Source of the DNA: Mugil cephalus
Taxonomy: Eukaryota; Chordata; Actinopteri; Mugiliformes; Mugilidae
Assembly (NCBI RefSeq): GCF_022458985.1
Contig: NC_061783.1
Location: 6,292,413 to 6,356,412, forward strand
DNA length: 64,000 nt
Reading direction: 5' to 3'
Shown: positions 12,082 to 23,290 of the stretch, piece after piece
How positions within the stretch are numbered: the first letter of the stretch is position 1
Layout of the letters: each line of letters opens with the position of its first letter
Position numbers and translations under genes: made by a program
Notes under the pieces: generated by a model
What the model was told of the DNA's origin: nothing
Databases searched by the model: none
The model's input: only the letters and a program-made list of their open reading frames with translations

Positions 12082-15000
12082 TTAAGCATCTTGAAGGTAG
12101 ATTAGGATTTCAAATGATGACTCCTCTGTGTCCTTCAGGCTCTGTCTGAACAGCTGAGTGTGCTGCCACGAGACATCCCCATCTCCCCCGCTGAGTTCTG
12201 CTGCTACAATGAGCTCTGAAGCTCCAGACATAGAGGAGAACGATTCCATCTTTCCATCTAAGGGTTCAAAAGCAGAGAAATCATTAAAGGAATCATGTGA
12301 CACACTAACATTTGGGGGTATTTTAGGGAGTGTAGCAGGCAACTATACCTCCAGGGAACTCTGTTGTAATCTGGCCGGACTGCAAGCGCCAACAGACTTT
12401 CCCAGATTGGAAGGTCTGGCTACTGGCCATGACGGAAACAGACTTAATCTTCATTCCTGCTGAAGCAAAGTCAAACTTCCAGCTGATTTTGCCCGACGAA
12501 GACCCTTCCGTTCGGGCTATGTACACCTAAAGAAGAAGTCCAGTCAGGTCATTACGCCTCAAACTACATTCCCCTATTGATTTACATCAGTTCAATGTGT
12601 TTATGTTGTTGAGAGAGATTTCAATCCGTCCATCAACAGGTGAGAGAAGTTTTTCCAGCCCCATACTCACACTAAACTGTCATTTATCAGAATTTTATTC
12701 ACTCAGCGTGACACTGTTAATGTCAGCTGCCGTCATTGGTTAATTAATTGTAATCTGCAACAATTTTTGTGACAGTTTGTTGTCAAGACACAAGAACAAA
12801 TACAAAATAACAAAATTAACGTTCTTCCCAAAGATCACATACATTTTCATCCACGTAAATAGGAAGCTGAGCTGGTTTAATTCAATCATGCACACATGCT
12901 CTAATTGATGAGTCTTTTCTCCACTTGGGGCAGCATTACACCGATTCTATTTGAACACCTGAACATATCAGAGGTGTTAGAAGGGATTTGTAGTTCTAGT
13001 ACAAGGCTGCTCCTTTCCTTGTTCTTTTTAATCTCAAACAGCAACTGCAACTTCTTTCAAATTATAATGTTGTCTGTTGTCATTACAACGGATTTAACGA
13101 CATGCAGAATTCAGGTGAAACCAGTTTTATAGTGAATTCTTTCCGCCTGTTGTACCATCTCTGCCCTGACTTCTACAAAGCTTTATCTGGGTTATTTGAT
13201 CTTAAAAATATTAAACTACACTGACTTTTGACTTTTAGCCCTTTTACTATTTTAAGGATGTCAATGTCAAACACAATATGTCCCTTGAAGGTCTCTAAAC
13301 GTTATGGCTTTGCCAACTTAAATTAGTGAGGTGCTCCTTAAAAGAGTTTATGAGCAGAAAGCCTCTGGAATAATTATCTGTGCTGTTTGTAACTAAAATA
13401 GAGTTGATCTAATAGTTAACCAAAGAAGGTCACAACTGGCCACAATCAAAGTGTTTGCATGTAATAAAAATGCCCCCTTTGACACTAAAGGAATTCAATA
13501 GCTGTGCAATTAAACAGCAACATTAGTTCATTTAAGACTTTAAAATAATAAGTTTTGTTTCTCCCAGAATAGTACACATACCATCTGCCAGTCATTCTCC
13601 ACCTTTCTGAAGACAGACTCCTTCCTCCACACACACTGATCCCAGCTCTGGATGATCTCAGAGTTGTTGGACACTCGGCAGTACTGGTCTTTGGTGGCAT
13701 TGTAGTGCACATGTAGTAACCCGGCACTCTTTTCTTCCTCAGTAGCAGTAAACACGAAACCTGAAACCTGACAGAATAAAAACACATTTAAAGACACTTC
13801 GTCTTCAGTAAAATAAGCATCTGAAATGTGCATCCAGTCTAAGATAACTCAGACTATTAGACTGATCAGAGTACAACAGACATGGTTTAGTAACCTCATC
13901 TTTTGGGACTGATTTTGGGTTCCACGCTGGTGTCCATTAATGTAGTTCTAGCTTTGTGCAAAGTGAATTCAACAAACATGGAAGCTACAGAGACTCGCAA
14001 ACCCACAACCCTACAAGTGTGCTGCCTAAAGGGTGAATGCTGAATTAAAGGTTTGGCTTGAAACATCAGAAACGCAAACAGGAGAGACTGAGTCAATGGT
14101 TTCATATAAAAATTCAAAACAAAGAAGTTGTTTATCCGATTTTTTTCAAGGTCGAGAGAGAGACGAAATTAGCCGACATTTCCAGTTCTTTCACATATTC
14201 TAGACATTACCTGTAAGTGGCAGCAGACAACTACTAGTTGCCATGGATTCCTTTGGGGGTTTATATATCCACACACACATTTTTATATATATATATATAA
14301 ATTCAGTATTCAGACAAAACTGGACCAATGTACAACTTCACTTATCTGTTGTGACCATTACAAAGAATATCTAAAAGCAAATATTAACAAAGTTTTGGGC
14401 ACATTGATGTTGAGGTCTACTGAAATGTTCAGTGAATGTCTGTGTAAGTCTACTTGAAATGTACTGTACCTGTTCGGAGGTCCCTGTATCGGCCGCGCTA
14501 GTCTCGCCCCGGGCTACCCTCCAGGCCAGAGACCCAGAGTTGCGGCCCCCCAGCTCTCCTGGTTTTGGTTTCTTTGGAGAAATGAACTCAACAAGCTCAA
14601 CAGGCAACCTCTCGGTCAGCTCCTTCTTCCTCTTCCTCTTCCTCTTCGTGTTCGTGTTCAGTGACTGTTTCCTCTTCAGAGTCAGAGCAGAAAGCAGAGT
14701 GGTTTACACGACAGCCTCCAAAGCAACTCTTCTTGTATGCGGGGTTAAAGGGTGGAGACTTACTGAAGCATTGAGGTGATTGATGATGTGCAGCAGCGAG
14801 GCCTCCTGAACTCTGGTCCTTCTGGACAAAACCTCTGGACGTTTACAGGAATACGTCCACGTCACATCGACTACCTGCCCCACAAACACACATTTGTCAC
14901 TCTACACCAGTGAAAACACCTTTTGAAACAGTTCATTATCTTTCCTTCAACATCATAAAGAAATGTGCATCCTAAAACTAAGTCTTACCTAGAAACTGAT

Positions 15001-18000
15001 TCAGCGACTAAACTGACTTAGCCAACAGGTGCTACTACTGTTGCCCTTGAAAGGTATGTCATTTCCTCACACTGGGATGTTTAGCCTAAAAACGACTTAA
15101 AAATCACACAATGAAACTATTCAACTCTTAGTTTCCTTTAACAATAATCACTGGCGTTTAAAACTAATGTTTGTCTGAAATACAGATTATTCAGTTCAGT
15201 CAAGATAATCTTTACAAATACTTTGTGTATATTCTCCAAAATCCCAGATCATGACTGTGCAACACAGCTTGTCCAAAGTGCTGCAAACTATTTATCAATT
15301 AAACAATTAATCATTAATAATTTAATATAACACAAGTGAAAATTCAGATTCACTGTTGTAAGCTGTTTGTTTTTAGGTGAGGTTTTTTAAGTCATTGCTA
15401 GTTTTTAAATACATGCTGTCGGACAGTAAAAGGTATGTACATATAAAATACATATAAAATTGTTCACTGACAAACAGGATCTTAAACAGGCAAAAAATCT
15501 CAAGTAAAAGTTACATTTCAACTAATGATAACAAAAGCATCAACAGTCCTAATATGTGTCCATTTTTCTGACCTGTTCCTTAGAGAAAGCCAGGACGTAG
15601 GCCAGTTTCTTTCCCCAGCCGACCTCGTACAGCAGCGGTTTATCACAGACGTTCTCACACGAGTCACAGTGGAGCCAACGACGCTGGGAGACCGAGTAAA
15701 CCTCCGTCCACACGTGGTCTGCAACAACACACAGCTAAAATAGCATCGCATGCTCTTAATATATTAAATTCATGTGTGAAGGAGTCCTGCCAACATGTAA
15801 CAAAAGCGAAACTCATCTATATATGAGCATAAATAATAAACTAGTGTTCAGACGTCTGTGATGCTTCTCAGTTATATGGGTCATGTTAAACCTAAATACT
15901 GGTCTTGATGGAGTTCCTCACGGTGCTTTCACACCCAGATTTTGCTACGATTCAGGGAGCAATATAATATCCTTGGTTAGGTTCATGCTCGCAGCGCAAT
16001 CAAGACAATGTTCTGACATGACTTTGTCAAAATCGGGGGAAGGAGAAGGAGAACGGACACTAGAAAAAGTCCCAAATAGAGAGAACAGAGAGGAAAAGAA
16101 ACAAGACAACAGTGTTAAGCCTCACGTGGCCAGAGAATCTGAATCCCTGTGAACTCTGTCCATCTTAGGTACAAAAAAAACAAATCACAGCAGTCAATAC
16201 AACAGTGTACTGTACTGCAGAGCAAAGATCTGTACATTGGGGGAAACAAAACTACACCTTCACAAACAGTGGTCACATGTCAGCAATCCACCTACACCTG
16301 AACATCAAGGTACCTTCTTTTAAGGTTGAGAATGTCACAGTTAGATTGTTTCAAAGAGGGGTGAAAGAAACCATCAATATCAAAGTGCTAAAATTCTCAC
16401 TAAGGGGTGGTCTTATCACTTATCAGTCTCTTACAATATAGTCTTATCTCCTACTCATGACTGAACCCTTGTAAAAGGGTAAGTAACAATTCACTTTTTA
16501 GATATACTAAGACGCGGATGACCAAGATTATTCAAGGACAGAACGACTCACATGACGGCTAGTGGGTTAACAACACCATTGCCGTAACAATCCACTTCAA
16601 TTACTCTCAAAAGCTTGAGATTCCTAGGAGTCTGTTTAGAATAGAAGAAACAGGAAAGGTTTTTAAGAAACTCAAGAAACTCTAGTTGCTTTGTTTTAAA
16701 TATTTAATAATAGTCTAGATAGGGCTGCAAGGAAAACGTGTTAACGCTGGCGCCTCGTTGGTCACTCATGTACATACCTGTGCTGTCCCAGATGTACCTG
16801 GCCTCAAGGCCAAGGGCTCTGCAGCACAGGGTGAAACAGTTTGCCCACTCCCCACAGCGCCCCCTCCTGGTTTCCAACAACTTCTCAGGATGGTTATACC
16901 TGATGTTCACAACAAAGAGCAAAGGGAAGGCTCACAAAATATTTACTGTGTAGAACATAGAAGAAAATACTAGCTGCATAACTTCTTTTACTACTTAAAT
17001 CAAATCTCAACCTGAACCCTAACTCATTCACTTAAGAAGATAAAAAAAAAAAGCTACGCCAACACATACCTGGGGAATCTGGTGGAGAGCTTGCAGCTCT
17101 CACAGTAATGGTTCTCCACTGTGTGAGCGCCCCAGTGGCTGTCATCATCGCTGGGCCTGAGGGAGCCTGCATGACTGGTCGGCCCTCCACAGCGGCTACA
17201 GGGCAAGCGGTCCACCCAAGAGAAGAAGTCCTGCTTGAACCACCTGAGCAACTCTAGTACCAGGAAGTCTTCTATTCCAAGTTTACAACCTACAAACAAG
17301 ACACCAAGTAATTTCGTTTAAACCCCCTGAAGCATCCAGACCTCAAACAGATAGCTTTAATGAAAGTGTGACAGGGCATCACCTGGGTCAGCCTCAACAG
17401 CAGCTCTGAGTTTGTCTTGAGCAGCAGAGGACAGCTCATGATGAGGGATGCGGTCCCTGGCCTTCTGCTGCAGCTCAAGGTTTTCGTACATCATCACATG
17501 TTCGAAGTTGGATTGAAGTGTCCTTAAGAAGCTTATACAGCTCTCCTGACAAACAGAAAGACATCCGGATCTCAACCCATGTCACCCAAAGAGGATATTC
17601 ATTACAACCTGGTGTATTTACAACAACACACACACCAGAGGGAAAAAGTGTGAGCTCCCAGCAGCAAAGAAACTAAATTAATTTTGTTTGCAGACTGACT
17701 GAATACAAAGAACTGTAACAGCTGCAATTCGCAATGGTGGTTTTTATCCCATGCACCATTATAGGTAGGTAAAAGTGGATAACAGCAGTTTTACAGGTGC
17801 CTGATTCCTGTGTTTACTTTCTTCATTTCCCCAATTCACTACAACAGAAGTTAACATGAGACATAGAGACAAATGGCACAAATTTATGGGTAAAACACCA
17901 GGTTGAAATTTTGAGAATCTGCCGAGATATGTTGAAATACAGCAGTTCTAAAAAGTTGTGAGGAACATTTCTCAATTTTTAAAGTCTCTTTAGTTGCAGA

Positions 18001-19485
18001 CAAGACCAAGGATTAATAGAAAATAATATTGCCTGCCTAATCAATAATATAAATATATTTGGTGATGACGGGGCAAAATTCACAATAATGTTTAGAGACA
18101 TTTGCATGAATGACAAAAAAGGCTAAAATAAAATGATTGAAAATATAAATATGAAGCGAGGGGAAATCAGTTAATATCAATTCATTTAAATAAGAAACGC
18201 TACAAAAAAGAAAGAAGCCTGCCTTTAGTAAAAGAAAAAAAAAAAGAAAAAAAGAAAAAATACCTCTCGCCTTTGATTCTGACCAACCTCTGATTCACCG
18301 GCCCTGATCATATTGATCATATTCCTATGACACTTTGACACCAGAGTTACTGGATGATCTGAAGCCGGCTTGATGTCGACTTTCACCGTCAGCCTCCTCT
18401 GTGCACTTTCTATACTGATATGAGTGGTGAATACTTTCGATGTCTTCATATGGTCTCGATCACTTCACTGAAGAAGAAAATGTCCTTACCCTCTCTGCTG
18501 CAATGGATTCCCTGATGAGCTTAAGCTGCTCCACTGATGCAGACTTGGGGAAGACCAAGTGAGTCTCAGCCTGAAAAACCAAGTAGTTTACGCTCAGGTA
18601 TGCGAATGCCTGGATGCGCAAAATGATTCTAGGCAATGACATAGGCTAATAGTTATAATAGTTACCTTCTCAAATCCCATCTCAAAGAGACATTCCACAG
18701 CACCTTTGATGGGCAGCAGCTTGGTGGAGAAGGTAGGGTTGCCAATACGAATCGACCTGTACTTCTCTTCGTTGGGAAACCTGTTGGGGTGATGCATGAT
18801 GATCACATGAGGGAGTAGTAGCTGGTTGTCAGTTCCTTTTTTCACTTTATGCGAGAACTAGACCAACGTTTCCAACATTTCTCAGAGACATTAGAATACA
18901 AAAACAAGGTATTCCTACAGAAACTTCGGAGATAATTCTCAAACGCACTGGTGTTTTTCAGACAATTTTGGGAGAGGCACAAGTAAATAGTTTAGGTCAA
19001 CTACTGTGAAGTGGGTGTGTCAGATCACGCTGAATTCACAACACCCTGCTGCAACAACTAACTTTTGACTAATATTCTTTACATATGTTGTAATAGGTTT
19101 TGATAAAATTACGAAATAATAGTATATAAAGTAGCATTAGTAGTAGGCTGTTCAACTCGTCCTCAGTACGCCCCCTATGAATCCGCCTCTGGTCCTGACT
19201 TCCGCTTCTTAGTTCAGTCGTAATGTTAAATAAATAGGTTGTCATACGTAAAGACCAAAAGACAAGAATGTCAGCTATTACTGTGTTTTACTTGACAGTC
19301 TGTTTCTAAAAAACAAACAAAAAAAGAGCTCTAACTTGACATACAACATCGCAAATGTGCGTTCCTCTCTTGTGAGAACCTTACCTTAAAATATTGTCCG
19401 CGTATGTTAGTAACAACTTGGCGACGTCCAAGAAGACTTCAGTCGGATTTTCACTCAGTGTTGTGACCGCCGGTGACGCAGCCAT
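12082..19485 (-). CDS. ngly1: NGLY1 copy B, peptide:N-glycanase 1 paralogue (complete)
   Basis: Complete tandem paralogue of NGLY1-A with 12 coding exons: 19385-19485, 18666-18780, 18490-18570, 17383-17545, 17070-17289, 16778-16899, 15573-15718, 14764-14874, 14470-14673, 13582-13767, 12349-12526 and 12082-12257. They sum to 1803 nt (600 aa plus stop) with all phases consistent. The triad is retained at C242, H269 and D286, as are the four zinc-type cysteines, so deglycosylation is plausible. Differences from copy A: exon 3 lacks 45 codons of the linker after the PUB domain; exon 5 lacks one Asp codon; exon 9 has four extra codons giving KRKRKRKK (363-370). Changes at positions where copy A agrees with human include GFEE to GFEK at the exon 2 end, YENP to [12 protein letters not shown] to TWTYSCKR (323, 328), and a Pro at 377 in a hydrophobic stretch. 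No stop or frameshift is seen. Confidence 0.95.
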
Positions 19486-19995
19486 GTTCGGGTTTACTCG
19501 CACGAGCGGAACCGTCCTGGCACTTTTGAATTTGATTGCTAATGCTAACCGTGGCTAACTGACCGGGTCCTGAATGAAGCTGCCCTAGAAAAAGCCTATA
19601 TAAATGCTACTTTCACGAAGCTGCTTTATAATGTCGTATTTGATTGTTTTGTTTTGTTTTTTTGCAAAATAAATTCAATTAAACAGTGATAGATGTTTCC
19701 ATACTGCGGCATTGGCGTACGTGCGTTTTATTTTATATTTACAAGTGAATCAGTTCAGGCGTTTACTAGTACTACATACTACGTTAGCTGCTCATGTGCA
19801 AATCAGAGGATGACATGAACGTGTCTTAACGAGTGACACTTAACGTTTAGCAAGTTCCCTGCTAAGTAATTTTTGAACTTAACATCCGTTTTGTGTGGAG
19901 GATATTTCATTTGTTAAGTCTCTTTCAGACACTTATAGGAGAGTGATCGATGCTTAAAGCTAGCTGGCTGTCAAAGTTAGCAGAAAGATAGCAGA
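19486..19995. promoter_or_regulatory. Shared divergent promoter interval of NGLY1-B and OXSM-B
   Basis: These 510 bases between the two start codons correspond to 7306-7824 in unit A. The TATATAAA-like motif is kept. Small differences include a few missing bases just upstream of the OXSM start region. Divergent promoter function is inferred from layout. Confidence 0.7.
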
Positions 19996-22129
19996 ATGTC
20001 TGCTTTATCAGTGTATTCCTGGACTAAACTCCAGTTGAGAACGCAGAGCATAATGTCTCTTCTCCAAAAGAATGTCTGCATTTGTCCAAATCAAAATACA
20101 AGGCATCTCAGCTCTGGACAGCAGCACAGAAGGAGGGTTGTCGTTACTGGCATTGGGTTGGTGTGTCCTCTGGGCACGGGGACTGCTGTGCCCTGGGACC
20201 GCCTGATCAAAGGTCAGAGTGGCATTGTCGCCCTGGAGTCCCAGGACTACAGGACTGTCCCTTGCAAAGTGGCAGCTTTGGTTCCGAGAGGGACGGAAGA
20301 GGGAGAGTTTGTGGATGAGAGGTTTGCCTCACGTGGGGAGATTAACAGCATGTCCCCAGCCACAGTGATGGCCCTCGGAGCCGCTCAGCTGGCCCTGGAG
20401 GACTCGGGGTGGTCCCCCAGGAGTGAAGAGGAGCAGCTCAACACCGGGGTGGCTGTTGGCATGGGCATGGTGTCGCTGGAGGAGATCGCTCGCACCTCCG
20501 CTGCCTTCCAAGAAAAGGGCTACAACAAAGTGAGTCCCTTCTTCGTGCCTCGCATCCTCGTCAACATGGCCGCCGGGCACATCAGCATAAAGCACAAACT
20601 GAAGGGCCCCAACCACGCAGTGTCTACAGCGTGCACCACAGGCGCACACGCAATAGGCGACGCAGCTAGGTTCATTGCCCACGGGGATGCCGTTGCCATG
20701 GTCACAGGGGGGACAGAATCGTGTGTCGGGCCCCTCTCAATAGCCGGCTTTGCCAGGGCACGTGCGCTCGCCACAAAATGGAACGACAGTCCCACGCTCG
20801 CATCGAGACCCTTTCACCCAGAGAGGGAGGGCTTTGTGATGGGAGAAGGAGCAGCCGTGCTCCTCCTGGAGGAACTGGACCACGCAGTGAAAAGAGGAGC
20901 CAGAATCTACGCAGAGGTCCTCGGATACGGACTGTCGGGGGATGCCAGTCACATCACTGCACCCACTGCAGATGGAGATGGAGCATTCAGGTCACTCACT
21001 TTTATAATATGCAATGTGACAAAATATTCCAACTTATCCCGCGAAACTGCTCACTTTAATTCCTGCAGGTTGGAAATCATACCCTAAGTCTGCTTAACCT
21101 GCAACTGCAGGGTCACAAGACGGTGACACAAACAGAAAAGCACAATTGATTTTGTAGTTTTATCTCTTCTTGAATTGCAAGTTAAACTTGCAATAAAATT
21201 GGGTTGCCATTGCTTTAAAGGATTGTTTTCTAATAATAGTCTTATAGTTTTCTTGTAGTTTTTGTCAGCATTTATCATCAGTAATTACAGCACTGTGTGC
21301 ACCAAGTTAAAGTCAGTTTGTTTCCAGCAGATGGCCATGCAGATGGTGAGGAGAGATGGGGAGGTTTCTGGAAATACCTTAAAAGTTATTAACCAAGATT
21401 ATGGGTTTTCCGACAGTTCTGCTAATTGATTTGTGTGCCAAAACATGAGAGGCAGGCACTGGGGCTAATTTGGGAAAACACATCACCATAAAAACGTCAG
21501 ACCAAATGTCTGCAGAATTTAGTGATAATTTGGAGGTTTGCAAAAAAAAACAAAAAATCTAAAGTATATTGACTGGTGCAACAATAATGTGTCAGATGTG
21601 GGAGTACGGTAACATAACTTAAACAAATTCAGTGGAGCAAAGTAGAACAGTAACATCAGCCATAACAACGATGGAGTAGTTGTTACAAACCTGCAGTATT
21701 CTTTACCTCATCCATTGTCTCTACAGATGCATGTCTGCAGCCTTAAGGGACGCAGGCGTCTCACCGGAAGACGTCACATACATCAACGCCCACGCCACAT
21801 CCACGCCTTTGGGCGACGCAGCAGAAAACGCAGCCATCAAGAGGCTCTTCCAGCAAAGCGCAGCCAACCTGGCTGTCTCCTCCACCAAGGGAGCCACAGG
21901 ACATCTACTCGGGGCCGCTGGTGCCCTCGAGGCAGCGTTCACCGCTATGGCCTGCTACCACGGGGTCCTGCCCCCAACCCTCAACCTGGATCGCACAGAG
22001 CCAGAGTTTGACTTGAATTACGTCCCCTGCACGGCTCAGGCGTGGCGGACTCTGGGGCGCCGCATCGCCCTCACAAACTCATTCGGATTCGGCGGCACAA
22101 ACGCCTCACTGTGTCTCGGTAGCATGTGA
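19996..22129 (+). CDS. oxsm: OXSM copy B, mitochondrial 3-oxoacyl-ACP synthase
   Basis: Tandem paralogue of OXSM-A with the same role in mitochondrial type II fatty-acid synthesis. Coding exons 19996-20990 and 21727-22129 give 465 residues with the same split Arg codon and a 736-bp intron. The active site is intact (C213, H354, K386, H391), as is the Arg-rich N-terminal import region. By eye it differs from copy A at about 17 of 1398 coding bases, with only three amino-acid changes: T217A, V304I and V445I. Residues 217 (Ala) and 304 (Ile) here match human. The excess of silent changes implies both copies have been under protein-level constraint. An open frame reads back from exon 2 into the intron, but the CAG acceptor at 21726 and the match to human set the exon border. 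Confidence 0.97.
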
Positions 22130-22201
22130 TAACACACTGGGACTGTTGTGTTAAATATGTGATCTGACCCAGGCTGTACTCTTCACCTCTGATGCGGTTT
22201 T

Positions 22202-22207
22202 AATAAA
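22202..22207 (+). terminator. Likely polyadenylation signal of OXSM-B
   Basis: AATAAA lies 73 bases past the OXSM-B stop. It replaces the more distal signal used in unit A, which is mutated to AATACA here. Confidence 0.5.
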
Positions 22208-22368
22208 CTGACGATGTGACCTCCTCCACAGACACTGGGACTGATCCTGTGGGTTTTCATCAACCGGCTTTGAGTAGTATATTAGGATAAAAATTCCGAT
22301 GGTAGTATTCAAATACACTGTGAAAGTCAGAGGACATTGTATCGTGATCTGTGAACCAAGCTGAAATA

Positions 22369-22745
22369 CAGTGATCAGCCACAACATTAAAACCACCAGC
22401 CTGTGAAGTGAAAAACATTAATGATCTCATTAATGTTATTGCTGTTATGTACTTACTATTTATTTTGACAAGCACAACTCCTTTCTCTTCCTCCTCCTCC
22501 TCCCCATTGATCATTGTTCCATTGGTCTCTGGTCCTTCTCCTTCCTTTGACCACTGTTGATAGATAGTGATCATAAAAGCAGAGCAGGAACACCCAACAA
22601 GAGCGGCAGTTCTGGAGATGTTCCGACCCAGTCGTCAAGTCATAACAGTTTCATCCTTGTCAAAGTCTCCTGTCATCAACTTTAAGGACAAAATGTCCAA
22701 CTTGCTTCAGACTTCACCTGTTAGTGGTTATAATATTACGGCTCA
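22369..22745. mobile_element. Tc1/mariner-type MITE in unit B
   Basis: Partner of the element at 10171-10573, with the same left terminus and TA flank. It has an internal deletion of about 25 bases near 22470 and a disrupted right end (ATTACGGCTCACAG). It is shared by descent rather than a separate insertion. Confidence 0.7.
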
Positions 22746-23290
22746 CAGGTGTACCCAGGTGTAGCTAGCCTGAAAGTCCCCAAATGGTGGCCCTCGCTAT
22801 CAAGACTTGTACCAGCCACCTTTCTAGTCAGCATTTGCACCAAGTTGCACCAGAATATATTTAATATACTGTACGTCAGTTTGGTTAATGCAAAAAAAAA
22901 AAAAAACAAGTTCCTCTTTCCTGAAGCGTTGTGAACCCTCGAAAATATAACACTTGTTAATTACGCTACTCATACATTTTTTCAACATTGCATGCATGTA
23001 GACTCATGGCGAAAGAATTTCTGTTTGACTCTGAATAATGCTCTGCCTTAATGGCTTTATATGTTTGTGATACCATGTTAACGTGGCATGTGGGATACAA
23101 TGGACATGTGCAGGACGGGTGTAGGGAAGGGAGGTGGTCCACTAGTTGATGATTTAAGGTGATGTTGTTCTCTTGACCGGATAAAGAAGTGAAAATAATC
23201 TATATGTGACAAACATTGTTTGATGTTCATTTAAAGGGGGCACCGGTCTCATGGAGGTAATCAAGTAGGATAACAGACGAACAGAAAAGA

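Larger units (their letters stand above)
11115..23290. repeat. Tandem segmental duplication, unit B (complete)
   Basis: The second unit of the tandem pair runs from the junction near 11115 to about 23290, where similarity to unit A ends. Its first kilobase (11115-12081) has no partner inside the window because the matching part of unit A lies off the left edge. It then carries NGLY1-B, the shared promoter and OXSM-B. Unit B has lost or gained small blocks relative to A, including a 135-bp coding deletion at NGLY1 exon 3 and 12 extra bases in exon 9. The exact breakpoints are uncertain by about 10 bases. Confidence 0.95.
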
